DNA of 19,186 bases from CAINEC01 sp046303115 (GCA_046303115.1 JBKCGZ010000128.1:1-19186); one strand, 5' to 3'. Shown: positions 6,906-14,797, counted from the stretch's first letter. Made by a program: numbers and translations. Notes: generated by a model from the letters alone, not told the origin.

Positions 6906-7901
6906 ATGAGCAAGTCGGATTATTACGCAGTTTTAGGGGTTCATAAAACGGATAGTCAAGCCACTATTAAATCGGCTTACTACCGACTTGCGAAGCAATA
7001 CCATCCGGATAAGAATCCCGGAAATACGGAGTATGCGGAACGATTCAAGGAGATCAACGAAGCCTACATGACGCTCTCGGATGTGCAGAAGCGGAAGGAA
7101 TATGATAGTATTTCAAATGGTAGAATGCGTGGAAGGCGGGAAGAGGATTTGCCATTTGTGTATTATTTGAAGTTTAATGCGAGCAAGACATTTATCAAGC
7201 AGTTTGAAGAAGTAAAACTTGAGTTTAAATTCCCTTCAGAAGCGCGGTTTTTCAAGCGACAAAAGTTCGATGATTGGTATTTAGTGGAAGGGCCAAATGT
7301 GATTCATACCGATATAGAAATAGATGGGTTAAAGCGAAAAGAAACGCAGATTCACTATATCCTGGCTCCGTTAAAAATTGGCTCATTGTCGTTAGAAGCG
7401 CCTTCTGTTGTTATCAATAATAAAAGGGTTAATGCCAATCCGTTATACTTTACTGTTCAATCACAGCAATGTTATGTTTATCCCTTAGATACTGCAGTAG
7501 GAACACCATTAATTTTAGAAATGGAGAAGAAGGAAACCATCAAGACCAAGAATTTTATAAAAAACATTACGAGGAAAAGGTTAGTGTTGATCCCTTTAGG
7601 GGGAAAATATCAATCGCAATTAAGGCGTGCAAGATTGATGGCGTTATTTATTTCCTTGATAGGAGGTGCAATAGCTTTTTATATTCTCAATGTTCTTGCT
7701 GTAAGTATTTTATTTACGTTGATGATTTACTTTATTTCTCTTATAACTTTCGAAAATTTCAAACGTCATACAACAGTTCATTTGCTAATAGAACGACATC
7801 CTGTTTACAGACATTTAAAAGGAGGTGGATACAGTTTGTCTAAGAGGAATTTACAGCTTTATGCAAGCCATAGATTGTATAAGTTCTTCAAGTGGAAGTA
7901 A
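6906..7901 (+). CDS. Membrane-anchored J-domain protein with BatD-like domain
   Basis: Residues 1-70 are a complete J domain: DYYAVLGV at the start, the Hsp70-activating HPD tripeptide at 33-35, and the closing helix FKEINEAYMTLSD. Nothing of the DnaJ G/F region, zinc fingers or client-binding domains follows. Residues about 85-185 instead resemble the beta-sandwich of BatD aerotolerance proteins (DWYLVEGPNV, then IHYILAPLKIGSLSLEAPSV, then a pattern like NPLYFTV). Two adjacent membrane helices lie at about 244-282 with a basic C-terminal tail. The J domain has to face DnaK in the cytosol, and no helix separates it from the BatD-like part, so that part would be cytosolic too, unlike known BatD. 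The gene stands alone on the plus strand and converges, 4 bases apart, on an AtpI-like gene. The J-domain call is certain; the BatD resemblance is a pattern judgement. Confidence 0.88.
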   Translation: MSKSDYYAVLGVHKTDSQATIKSAYYRLAKQYHPDKNPGNTEYAERFKEINEAYMTLSDVQKRKEYDSISNGRMRGRREEDLPFVYYLKFNASKTFIKQFEEVKLEFKFPSEARFFKRQKFDDWYLVEGPNVIHTDIEIDGLKRKETQIHYILAPLKIGSLSLEAPSVVINNKRVNANPLYFTVQSQQCYVYPLDTAVGTPLILEMEKKETIKTKNFIKNITRKRLVLIPLGGKYQSQLRRARLMALFISLIGGAIAFYILNVLAVSILFTLMIYFISLITFENFKRHTTVHLLIERHPVYRHLKGGGYSLSKRNLQLYASHRLYKFFKWK

Positions 7902-7905
7902 AAAT

Positions 7906-8274
7906 TTATTTTCTACCAAACTGCTTCATCGATAACCAAACTTCAAACGAAGAAAAGAAAAGGTAATAGAAAAACGTACAGAGCGTAAAGTTCATAGCAA
8001 TCGTTTTGTTGGTGAAAGCGATGATGATAACAAACAGCATAATGATCATTAACTTAACAGCTGTTGCTCCCATGTAATAACGGATAAATTGCTGATTGCC
8101 TTTTTCGAGACTATTTTGTAATCCTTTATGGAAGAATAAAGTGACAATAAAAAAGAATCCTGCAATGAATGCATGCCAATGAAAAAAATAGGGAGTGCCT
8201 GTCAGACCAATAAACTGGTATAAACCAATTGAAATAATGGATAGAATGCTTAACTGAACAATGAAGTTTTTCAT
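7906..8274 (-). CDS. Small four-helix membrane protein, AtpI-like (ATP synthase-associated)
   Basis: The 122-residue protein is almost entirely hydrophobic, with four predicted membrane helices (about 5-24, 30-48, 67-88 and 92-112) and a short basic C-terminus. I do not recognise a catalytic motif. Its position after bactofilin and AtpZ matches the small membrane protein that sits between atpZ and atpB in many Bacteroidota ATP synthase loci and is often treated as an AtpI-type assembly factor. Here no atpB follows; the next gene is a convergent J-domain gene starting 4 bases away at its 3' end, leaving no room for a terminator. A hairpin lies just upstream of its start. The function is inferred from context only. 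Confidence 0.6.
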   Translation of the reverse strand: MKNFIVQLSILSIISIGLYQFIGLTGTPYFFHWHAFIAGFFFIVTLFFHKGLQNSLEKGNQQFIRYYMGATAVKLMIIMLFVIIIAFTNKTIAMNFTLCTFFYYLFFSSFEVWLSMKQFGRK

Positions 8275-8281
8275 AATAAGA

Positions 8282-8315
8282 AATCCCTCTCGCGAAGCCT
8301 CGCAGTAGAGGGATT
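8282..8315. repeat. Hairpin with core gcgaagcctcgc between atpZ and the AtpI-like gene
   Basis: A 9-bp perfect stem (aatccctct at 8282-8290, agagggatt at 8307-8315) encloses a smaller gcga/tcgc stem (8292-8295, 8300-8303). The 12-base core at 8292-8303 is identical to 318-329. The T-run on the plus strand comes from the AtpZ C-terminal lysine codons, and the minus-strand side has no T-tract. A simple terminator for the minus-strand genes is therefore unlikely. It may modulate expression between the two genes or be a dispersed repeat. Confidence 0.6.
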
Positions 8316-8520
8316 ATTTTTTTGGTAGAAAGTCTTTAATAAAGTAATAGATTGCAGCAAATGCCGAGAACATTGCTAATAACATGGTGAAAATAGGGAA
8401 CTTGAGGTGTAGCCAAAAATCGAGTTTTATTCCGAGCCAGGTCAGAAGAAAAATAATGCCTCCCATCTGTAACCCCATGGCGGAGTATTTTACCCAGTTA
8501 TTAAGCTGTTTTTTCTGCAA
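8314..8520 (-). CDS. atpZ: AtpZ/AtpI-family ATP synthase assembly protein
   Basis: The 68-residue protein has two membrane helices (about 12-32 and 40-62) and the family pattern WVKYSAMGLQMGGIIFLLTWLGIKLD followed by FPIFTMLLAMFSAFAAIYYFIKD, given here as two partial motifs of the AtpZ group. AtpZ and AtpI assist assembly of the F-type ATP synthase rotor ring and may conduct divalent cations. The start is TTG, overlapping the last 20 bases of the bactofilin gene. The next in-frame ATG (in YSAMGL) would cut off the conserved KYS opening, so TTG is the better choice. The overlap suggests translational coupling with bactofilin. The atp structural genes themselves are not in the window. Confidence 0.82.
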   Translation of the reverse strand: MQKKQLNNWVKYSAMGLQMGGIIFLLTWLGIKLDFWLHLKFPIFTMLLAMFSAFAAIYYFIKDFLPKK

Positions 8521-8935
8521 GTTTTTGTGCTGGACGATCCGCGTTTTTGATGTCTTTAATCAATGGACCCATACTACAGTTACCAGTGAAAGAAGCACCA
8601 ACCTCTACAATTAATTTGCCTGTTTGAATATCTCCGTTAATACGAGCATTAGCTTTTAAGAAAAGCATTTCGTTAACAGTAGTCTTTCCTATAATAGAAC
8701 CTGAAATATCAGCATTTTGGCAAGTAACATCACCTTCAATGCTACCTGTTGAGCCAACCACGACTTTCGACTTAGAAGTTACTGATCCTTTGATAACTCC
8801 ATCAACACGGATATCGCCGTTCGATTTTACTTCTCCTTCGATGACTGTTCCAGCACCGATGATATTGATAGCTCCATTTCCAGCAGCATCAGCAGGTCTT
8901 GTTATAACCCCTTTGTTTTTTAGTTGTTCAAACAT
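8501..8935 (-). CDS. Bactofilin (polymer-forming cytoskeletal protein)
   Basis: Bactofilins self-assemble into filaments from a right-handed beta-helix and help organise the cell envelope. Counting from the chosen Met, the 144-residue protein has a short N-terminal tail and then the repeated beta-helix pattern INIIGAGTVIEGEVKSNGDIRVDG, read here as IIGAGTVIEGEV then NGDIRVDGVIKGSV, continuing to about residue 120. The tail is short and charged. An upstream in-frame Met at 8974 is rejected because it lies within the putative -7 element, and MFEQLKNKG is a better start. It heads a minus-strand cluster with AtpZ and the AtpI-like protein, an order commonly seen before the ATP synthase operon in Bacteroidota. 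Confidence 0.9.
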   Translation of the reverse strand: MFEQLKNKGVITRPADAAGNGAINIIGAGTVIEGEVKSNGDIRVDGVIKGSVTSKSKVVVGSTGSIEGDVTCQNADISGSIIGKTTVNEMLFLKANARINGDIQTGKLIVEVGASFTGNCSMGPLIKDIKNADRPAQKLAEKTA

Positions 8936-8971
8936 AGTAGATGAGTTTAAGTTTGATTGAAGATTCGGCAA

Positions 8972-9002
8972 CAAAAATATTAATTAAATCGCATTTATCA
9001 AC
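8972..9002 (-). promoter_or_regulatory. Putative promoter of the bactofilin-atpZ cluster
   Basis: On the minus strand a TTG (8999-9001) is separated by 19 bases from TATTTTTG (8972-8979). This matches the Bacteroidota -33 TTG / -7 TAnnTTTG arrangement with the expected spacing. The -7 element ends 36 bases before the chosen ATG at 8935 and argues against the more upstream start at 8974. Confidence 0.55.
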
Positions 9003-9089
9003 ATTTTTTTGTTAAAAAGGCATGTTAAGTGGCTGATTACTATAAAATAGGTGCTGAAATAGCATGTTAATTAAGGGTGATTTAAGCCA

Positions 9090-10469
9090 TTACATTTTAC
9101 CCATCCAGATTAAAGAATTTGGGAATATATAATTGGTATTATCCTCTTCATATGAATCTTTATTATGGTGGGTCCCTTTTAGGAATAAGAGTAATTTATC
9201 AATTAAATAGGGGTGATATTCAAAATTTTCAGAAAAGTACTCATTACCATTTGCATTTGGATTTGCCTTATAATTATTTGAAAAATCCTGACTGAAAATG
9301 ACATTTCCTGTTGCATAATCTTTTAATTCTGAACGAATTAATGTGCCATTAAGGTATAAGTCCTTTCTTTGAAAAGAGAAAGTTTCCAGTTGATATTTAA
9401 TCGTCCACTCGCCCGATGGTAGACCATTGGAAGAAAGCGCACCTGACATTTCTATCGACTTTATCACTTTTGATTGCCCATCTCCTTCCCATCTCATATT
9501 ATCATTACCTGAGCACTTAAAGCTGATTTTTCCATTTGGTACACCATCTTTATAATTAACATAAAAGTCGAATATCCTTTTGTTCTTACTGTATTGGTTG
9601 TTTAAAATGAAATGAAATACACCGTTTGGCAAATCATTTTTAAAAGTACCATAAGCAGCGTATATGGTATCATTCTTTCCATAACTATAAGTGGTACCGA
9701 ATGACCATGCCCCTGTTTTATTATTGAGGCTGTAATTCCCTTTACAAAATGGATTTCCTTCTATCTCTCGATAATCATTTAAATTAAATTGGTCTCTCCA
9801 TTTATAAGATTCATTTTCAAGAGTGGTATAATAAAAAGTACCATTATAAATTCTATTCCCATTCTCATCATCGTAATAAGTATAGGTCGCTTTGCCATAG
9901 GGATAAGTGCCAGAATATTTTTGATTTTTTTTGCCTTCAGAAGTAGAGGCATCTTCCTTGATAGAAGTAATTTCTTCCTCTATACTTTCGCCGATGTCTG
10001 GTTTTAATATTTGGATTTTAAATTGAGCATCAGTCAGCGAGTCTTTCAAACTTTGATTTTCAAGTGTTATTTGCATTAATTCATTTTCTAGTTGTTTGAA
10101 TTTTGAAACAACCAATTTTAAACTGTCATTTAAAATTATTATTTGTGAATTGATTTGGTTGATTTCGGTATCTTTTAAGTATAAAGTATTATTAGCATTT
10201 TCAAGTTGTTTGTTAAGCTTAGCAATTTTCATAATGCTGTCGCTTAATGCACTCGTCAAATCAGTATTAATCCTTACTGTTTTATTTAATAATTCTTGTA
10301 ATGAATCTGTTTTAAAGATTAAATAATCAGCTAATGATCGCAGTTCTCTTTTATTCATATCCTCTAAAGAATTAGAGGTTTGACCAACGCATATACTGCA
10401 TTTAAAGAGTATTAAAAAAACGACAATAATTAATGTAGATGTGAAAATTCTAACTTTAGCCAATCTCAT
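9090..10469 (-). CDS. Exported coiled-coil protein with MORN-like repeats, function unknown
   Basis: The 459-residue protein starts with a signal peptide (hydrophobic about 9-28, likely cleavage after VGQ near 30), so it is exported. The Cys residues there do not form a proper lipobox. Residues about 35-155 are a heptad-rich coiled coil full of Leu, Asn, Gln, Asp and Ser. The C-terminal half has MORN/YwqK-like units with a G-x-(Y/F)-x...NG-x-(W/F) rhythm near 244-258, 274-287, 304-317 and 343-356. Such repeats occur in variable surface or periplasmic proteins of Bacteroidota and do not define a function. It stands alone between a bactofilin cluster and dusB, with 57 bases to dusB, and looks like a lineage-specific insertion among conserved genes. 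I do not recognise the gene. Confidence 0.75.
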   Translation of the reverse strand: MRLAKVRIFTSTLIIVVFLILFKCSICVGQTSNSLEDMNKRELRSLADYLIFKTDSLQELLNKTVRINTDLTSALSDSIMKIAKLNKQLENANNTLYLKDTEINQINSQIIILNDSLKLVVSKFKQLENELMQITLENQSLKDSLTDAQFKIQILKPDIGESIEEEITSIKEDASTSEGKKNQKYSGTYPYGKATYTYYDDENGNRIYNGTFYYTTLENESYKWRDQFNLNDYREIEGNPFCKGNYSLNNKTGAWSFGTTYSYGKNDTIYAAYGTFKNDLPNGVFHFILNNQYSKNKRIFDFYVNYKDGVPNGKISFKCSGNDNMRWEGDGQSKVIKSIEMSGALSSNGLPSGEWTIKYQLETFSFQRKDLYLNGTLIRSELKDYATGNVIFSQDFSNNYKANPNANGNEYFSENFEYHPYLIDKLLLFLKGTHHNKDSYEEDNTNYIFPNSLIWMGKM

Positions 10470-10526
10470 TTTATATAACAGTTATTTGCTACTAAAGTAA
10501 ATAAATTGTAATCAATAAAAAACAAT

Positions 10527-11510
10527 TCAAATTAACTCATATCGCTCTCTCACGTCTTCCAACGTCTGAAGGATTTCTTCATAGCTATTCGTAGTCACCA
10601 ATTTCATACGATACTCTTTAAAATGATCGAGTCCTTTAAAATAGTTTGCATAATGTCTTCTCATCTCTACGATTCCAGTAAAATTTCCTTTCCACTTAAT
10701 CGAAAAATCAAGATGTTGTCTGCATACATCAACTCTTTGAGAAATGGTAGGAGGCGCTAGTTTTTCTCCTGTCTTTAAAAAATGTTTTATCTCATTAAAG
10801 ATCCATGGATAGCCGATGGTAGCTCTACCGATCATTACCCCATCAACACCATAGGTATTTTTCATCCGAATGGCTGTCTCTGGAGAGTCCACATCACCAT
10901 TACCAAAAATCGGAATTTGCATTCGCTGATTATTCTTTACCTCTCCAATCAGGGTCCAGTCGGCCGGACCTTTATACATCTGCGATCGCGTTCTTCCATG
11001 AATACTAAGCGCTGAAATTCCAATGTCTTGAAGTCGCTCGGCCACATCAACAATATTTTTAGTTTTATCATCCCAACCAAGTCGAGTTTTTACAGTAACA
11101 GGTTTTTTAACCGCTTTAACTATAGCGGCAGTCATTTCCACCATCTTCGGAATATCCTGTAATAAGGCAGCACCTGCGCCTTTGCAAGCCACTGCTTTAA
11201 CCGGGCAGCCATAATTAATGTCGATTAAATCAGGATTAGCTTCGTCAGCAATAATGGCTGCTTCAATCATCGATTGAATATCCGACCCAAACAGCTGAAT
11301 CCCAATAGGTCGTTCGTATTCAAAAATATCCAGCTTCATCACACTCTTTGCTGCATCGCGAATGAGTCCTTCACTCGAGATAAACTCCGTATACATCAGG
11401 TCGGCACCATTCTGTTTGCATACCAAACGAAAGGGTGGATCACTCACATCCTCCATCGGAGCGAGTAATAAGGGGAAATCGCCCAATTCTATATTCGCAA
11501 TCTTGACCAT
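10527..11510 (-). CDS. dusB: tRNA-dihydrouridine synthase, DusB type
   Basis: Dus enzymes reduce specific uridines in the tRNA D-loop using FMN and NADPH. The protein opens with an FMN-binding PLLLAPMEDVSDPPFR segment and has the catalytic-cysteine region INYGCPVKAVACKGAGAALL (Cys102 counting from the chosen start). It continues with VKTRLGWD, SIHGRTRSQMYKGPADW and the FMN phosphate loop IPIFGNGDV...GVMIGRATIGYPWIF. A C-terminal helical tRNA-binding domain follows. The preferred start is the Met at 11508-11510 (MVKIANIELG); a longer form from 11534 adds eight residues of no conserved character. With this start the protein is 327 residues, normal for DusB. It is divergent from the CPBP gene with 66 bases between starts. 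Confidence 0.93.
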   Translation of the reverse strand: MVKIANIELGDFPLLLAPMEDVSDPPFRLVCKQNGADLMYTEFISSEGLIRDAAKSVMKLDIFEYERPIGIQLFGSDIQSMIEAAIIADEANPDLIDINYGCPVKAVACKGAGAALLQDIPKMVEMTAAIVKAVKKPVTVKTRLGWDDKTKNIVDVAERLQDIGISALSIHGRTRSQMYKGPADWTLIGEVKNNQRMQIPIFGNGDVDSPETAIRMKNTYGVDGVMIGRATIGYPWIFNEIKHFLKTGEKLAPPTISQRVDVCRQHLDFSIKWKGNFTGIVEMRRHYANYFKGLDHFKEYRMKLVTTNSYEEILQTLEDVRERYELI

Positions 11511-11552
11511 TTGCATTTTTATCAGATGCCTCAAAAATTAAGCGGCACTGAT

Positions 11553-11560
11553 TACCTTTG
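11553..11560 (+). promoter_or_regulatory. Putative -7 promoter element for the CPBP gene
   Basis: TACCTTTG matches TAnnTTTG and is followed by 16 bases before the ATG at 11577. The same octamer recurs upstream of the 12621 gene. It lies between the divergent dusB and CPBP start codons and supports the downstream CPBP start. No TTG is found at the usual -33 distance. Confidence 0.45.
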
Positions 11561-11576
11561 CGCAAAACTACAAAGA

Positions 11577-12491
11577 ATGCAATTCAAAGCCATCCTCGCA
11601 CAGCGTGAACCTTACAGAAAATTTCTGATTTTAGTTGGAATAGCAATGATACTTGCTGTTGTATCTTCAACAATTGGCGCTCTAATAGCCCAGCTCATTA
11701 CAGGAATTGATATTTTCGGTAGTGCTTCGGCGTTATCTGATTTGAATAATCCCAAAGTTGTGCTCGCTTTGAAAATTACCCAGCTATTTTCTGCTATCGG
11801 GACCTTTTTTATTCCACCGGTTATTGCAGCTTATCTTTTTTCTGACAATATAAAGGAATACTTAGGTGCGAATAAAAGCATCGATGTGCAGCAAATTATC
11901 ATTGTTTCTATTTTAATTCTGATGATTCAGCCCTTTGTAAATTGGATGTCGCTGATTAACGCTGGAATTAATTTACCTGATTGGTTAAAGGCTTTATTAA
12001 ACGCGCCTGGGAATTCAGCTCAGAAAATTGGAGAGGCCTTAATGAGGGGCGACTCTTTTATGAGTTTAGTATTTAGTTGCATTGTGATTTCAATTATTCC
12101 TGCGGTGTCTGAAGAGTTAATTTTCAGAGGGGTAATTCAGAAATTATTTATCGATTTAGCTAAAAACAAGCACTTCGGAATTATACTTACCGCAACGCTG
12201 TTTAGTGCAATGCATATGGATGTTGCAGGTTTTATTCCGCGATTTGCATTAGGAGCCATGCTTGGTTATTTGTACGTATGGAGTGGTAGTATTTACCTTC
12301 CAATCGCGGCGCACTTTGTAAATAACTTATTGGCGTTCTTAATGGAGTTAGGTAAAAACAAAAATGTGCTATCATTTGATCCAGATCGATTAGGAATTGC
12401 TCCAGGACAGGAGATGGTATTGGGAGCAAGTGTGTTTTTAACTTGGGGATTACTCTTTTTAATAAGGAAAATTTCAATACAAAACAAATAA
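11577..12491 (+). CDS. CPBP-family intramembrane metalloprotease homologue
   Basis: The 304-residue multi-spanning membrane protein carries all three CPBP (Abi) motifs. These are EELIFR (Glu179, Glu180, Arg184), an FSAMH motif (Phe209, His213) and HFVNN (His247, Asn250). These residues form the active site of the Rce1-type glutamic intramembrane proteases. About seven to eight hydrophobic helices are visible. The start was placed at the ATG at 11577 because it follows a -7 element; an upstream TTG at 11511 would add a 22-residue non-hydrophobic extension and lies before that promoter. In bacteria the family has roles in protein maturation, immunity to self-made bacteriocins and envelope biology; nothing nearby indicates which applies. 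It is a single gene followed by a 129-base gap. Confidence 0.88.
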   Translation: MQFKAILAQREPYRKFLILVGIAMILAVVSSTIGALIAQLITGIDIFGSASALSDLNNPKVVLALKITQLFSAIGTFFIPPVIAAYLFSDNIKEYLGANKSIDVQQIIIVSILILMIQPFVNWMSLINAGINLPDWLKALLNAPGNSAQKIGEALMRGDSFMSLVFSCIVISIIPAVSEELIFRGVIQKLFIDLAKNKHFGIILTATLFSAMHMDVAGFIPRFALGAMLGYLYVWSGSIYLPIAAHFVNNLLAFLMELGKNKNVLSFDPDRLGIAPGQEMVLGASVFLTWGLLFLIRKISIQNK

Positions 12492-12565
12492 TAAAGTACT
12501 TTTCTTAATTAAATCACGTTATTATTTTCTCCTCTGAAAATATATTGATGTGGAGTGTTGGAATA

Positions 12566-12596
12566 TTGCAAAATCCGACTAAATTCCTTACCTTTG
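12566..12596 (+). promoter_or_regulatory. Putative promoter of the GT5-like/DUF4270/glmS run
   Basis: TTG at 12566-12568 is separated by 20 bases from TACCTTTG at 12589-12596, a good Bacteroidota promoter match. The element ends 24 bases before the ATG at 12621, giving an expected leader of about 17-20 bases. Confidence 0.55.
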
Positions 12597-12620
12597 CAGT
12601 ATAAATTTTAATAAGTTGAT

Positions 12621-13454
12621 ATGGCTATGAGAAAAGCGCGTGTTCTTTTTATTTCAAGTGAAATATATCCTTATCTGGAAATGACTGAGCAAAGTAAGAT
12701 GGCGAGGTTTTTACCACAAGGAATTCAGGACAGAGGAAAAGAGATCCGCACCTTTATGCCGCGATTCGGAAATATCAATGAAAGACGAAATCAGTTACAT
12801 GAAGTAATTCGCCTTTCAGGGATGAATCTGATTATAGACGATACTGACCATCCGCTAATCATTAAAGTTGCTTCTATACAAGCAGCGCGTATGCAGGTGT
12901 ACTTCATCGATAATGAAGAGTACTTCCAACGTAAGCGTACTATTCGTGATGCTGATGGCTCATTCTTTAACGATAACGACGACCGTTCTATCTTTTTTGC
13001 GAGAGGTGTTTTAGAAACAGTTAAGAAATTAGGTTGGTCTCCCGATATTATCCATTGTCATGGCTGGATGACATCATTGGTCCCTTTGTTTATTAAAACA
13101 AGTTATAAGGATGATCCAATGTTTAGCTCAAGCAAGATTGTTTATTCTATTCATGATGATGCATTTTCTGAGCCTTTCAACAAGAATTTCGCTAAGAAAA
13201 CCTTGATGGATGGTTTAACAGATGCTGATGTAAAGGATATCAAAGACCCTAACTATGTTTCGTTAACGAAACTAGCAATGAACTGGTCGGATGCGGTGAT
13301 CCAATCATCTCCAAGCATACATCCTGACGTAGAGGCAGCATTTAAGAAATTATCGAAACCAACCTTAGGATATAAAAATCCGGAAGAATACATTGAGGCA
13401 TACGATAATTTCTATGATGAAGCGCTGATTGAAGAATCAGTGTTGGCAGAGTAA
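12621..13454 (+). CDS. Stand-alone glycogen-synthase-like N-terminal domain (GT5), probably non-catalytic
   Basis: The 277-residue protein matches only the N-terminal half of GlgA-type glycogen/starch synthases (about 480 residues). It has a Rossmann opening RVLFISSEIYPYLE, then IRTFMPRFG (42-50), then the conserved SPDIIHCHGWMTSL stretch. The ADP-glucose-binding KTGGL signature that normally follows the first strand is gone: Glu20 replaces the Lys and the glycines are replaced by Glu and Gln (EMTEQSKMA, 20-28). The C-terminal GT-B domain is also absent. It is therefore unlikely to polymerise glucose. There is no frameshift and the end is clean, so this is not a recent truncation. Similar short proteins occur in other Bacteroidota upstream of DUF4270 and glmS, which suggests a conserved non-enzymatic role, perhaps sugar sensing. 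It is cytosolic. Confidence 0.82.
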   Translation: MAMRKARVLFISSEIYPYLEMTEQSKMARFLPQGIQDRGKEIRTFMPRFGNINERRNQLHEVIRLSGMNLIIDDTDHPLIIKVASIQAARMQVYFIDNEEYFQRKRTIRDADGSFFNDNDDRSIFFARGVLETVKKLGWSPDIIHCHGWMTSLVPLFIKTSYKDDPMFSSSKIVYSIHDDAFSEPFNKNFAKKTLMDGLTDADVKDIKDPNYVSLTKLAMNWSDAVIQSSPSIHPDVEAAFKKLSKPTLGYKNPEEYIEAYDNFYDEALIEESVLAE

Positions 13455-13498
13455 TCTAAATCCTACGGATTATTGCAAATTTCAATTACTTTCGTGGC

Positions 13499-14794
13499 AT
13501 GTTAAAGTTGTCTGCACGCTGGTTTATTCCGGTACTATTTTTATTTCCCTTCATTTTGTATTCTTGTAATGATCCTGAAATAATAGGATTGGATCTACAA
13601 GATGCTTCGGTGCAACCCGGATTATCTATTACTGATACTTTTACTATTAATACTTATACAGTAGAAGAGGATTCTCTTGTTGTATGGGGGCCGCTGAAAA
13701 ATTTACTAGAGGCGCCAACACTTTTTGCGGGAAGTATTGATGATCCATACGTAGGAAAAACATTTGCCGGATTTGTTTCGCAATTAAGAATAGGAAATAC
13801 ATTGTCGGCTACCACATTTGATGTTTCTACTCCCGATTCAGTTATTCTGAGTTTTAATTATAAATCGATTGTTGGTGATTCAAACGCGACGCATCACATC
13901 TCTGTTTATGAATTGAAAGAAGATTTATATCTGGATAGTACTTATTATTCGCAACGAACATTTGCAAGAGGCGATTTATTAGGTCATGCGGATTTAATTC
14001 CTAATCTTATTGATTCAAGTGTTGTAGGCGGAATTAAAACAGTCCCTCAGTTACGCATTGCAATGGATACTGCTTTCGGTGGTAGATTAATGAGAGACTG
14101 TCAGACTAACACCGCCAACTTTGCAAGTAATACAGCATTCTTATCTTACTTTAAAGGAATTGTAATTGTTGATAGTGCGGATGGAGTAGGTAGCATTATT
14201 ACACTTCCATCAACGAGTTTATATCATCGCATGACAGTTTATTTTTCAGGAAATAAAAGTTATCAGTTTCAAATTGATATCAGTGCTGTTCGCTTTAGCA
14301 ACTTCAAACATGAACGATTAGCATTTAATAATGATAATATTCCTGATAATACATTGGTGGTTCAATCGATGGGTGGATTAAAAGACAGTATTTTTATTCC
14401 GCATTTAAAGCATCTTTATGATTCGGGAAGAGTTTCAATAAATAAAGCAGAGCTCGTTATAAAAATGAATTCAGCTGGAAACACTTCAGGATTTAAAAAC
14501 CACGATAATCTTTTAATTTTTGGAAGTGATTCTGTTGGAAAGAATACTTCAATTATCGATGCATTTGAATCATCTACTTATTATGGAGGCGCATACGATA
14601 TTGCTACTGGCGAATATCGTTTCAATATAGCACGTTATGTTCAGAATATTGTGAAAGGAATTAATGAGAGTGGCAAAACAGATTACGGATTATTTATCGC
14701 AGCTGGCGGTAGTACATCCAATGCACAAAGAACCGTGCTACAAGGGGGATCTTCAATGAAATTAATAGTAACTTATACAAAGATAAATCCATAA
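13499..14794 (+). CDS. DUF4270 family lipoprotein
   Basis: The 431-residue protein has a lipoprotein signal peptide: hydrophobic segment about 9-20, lipobox LYSC with Cys23 as the lipidated residue, then NDPEIIGLDL, the typical opening of DUF4270 proteins. The body is beta-rich, with repeated Ser/Thr/Asp-rich strands and no obvious catalytic motif. It would sit on the periplasmic side of a membrane or on the cell surface. Family function is not established. It starts 44 bases after the GT5-like gene and ends 3 bases before glmS, so co-transcription with glmS is very likely. A weak -7-like octamer (TACTTTCG at 13487-13494) lies immediately before the ATG. Confidence 0.88.
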   Translation: MLKLSARWFIPVLFLFPFILYSCNDPEIIGLDLQDASVQPGLSITDTFTINTYTVEEDSLVVWGPLKNLLEAPTLFAGSIDDPYVGKTFAGFVSQLRIGNTLSATTFDVSTPDSVILSFNYKSIVGDSNATHHISVYELKEDLYLDSTYYSQRTFARGDLLGHADLIPNLIDSSVVGGIKTVPQLRIAMDTAFGGRLMRDCQTNTANFASNTAFLSYFKGIVIVDSADGVGSIITLPSTSLYHRMTVYFSGNKSYQFQIDISAVRFSNFKHERLAFNNDNIPDNTLVVQSMGGLKDSIFIPHLKHLYDSGRVSINKAELVIKMNSAGNTSGFKNHDNLLIFGSDSVGKNTSIIDAFESSTYYGGAYDIATGEYRFNIARYVQNIVKGINESGKTDYGLFIAAGGSTSNAQRTVLQGGSSMKLIVTYTKINP

Positions 14795-14797
14795 ACT

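Noticed and set aside
8282..8315. Reading this hairpin as an ordinary rho-independent terminator
   Set aside because: The T-run lies on the plus strand and is part of the AtpZ coding sequence, whereas the genes run on the minus strand, where no T-tract follows the stem.
8936..8974. Longer bactofilin start at 8974 (adds 13 residues)
   Set aside because: That start lies inside the best-matching -7 promoter element, and the added residues have no conserved character. The Met at 8935 is the better start.
9019..9083. Direct repeat gcatgttaa (9020-9029 region and 9062-9070) downstream of the 459-residue protein gene
   Set aside because: Only nine to ten bases match in AT-rich intergenic DNA with loose similarity beyond. 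This is close to what chance allows, and no structure is linked to it.
11511..11576. TTG start of the CPBP gene giving a 22-residue N-terminal extension
   Set aside because: The extension contains the TACCTTTG promoter element and is unlike the family N-terminus. ATG at 11577 is preferred.
12621..13454. Frameshifted or recently truncated glgA
   Set aside because: The downstream DNA is a promoter-like gap and then a different gene. No glgA C-terminal coding remnant is visible in any frame, so this is a genuine short protein.
14795..14797. A glmS ribozyme upstream of glmS
   Set aside because: Only 3 bases separate the DUF4270 stop from the glmS start, so no 5' ribozyme can fit, and these ribozymes belong mainly to Firmicutes.
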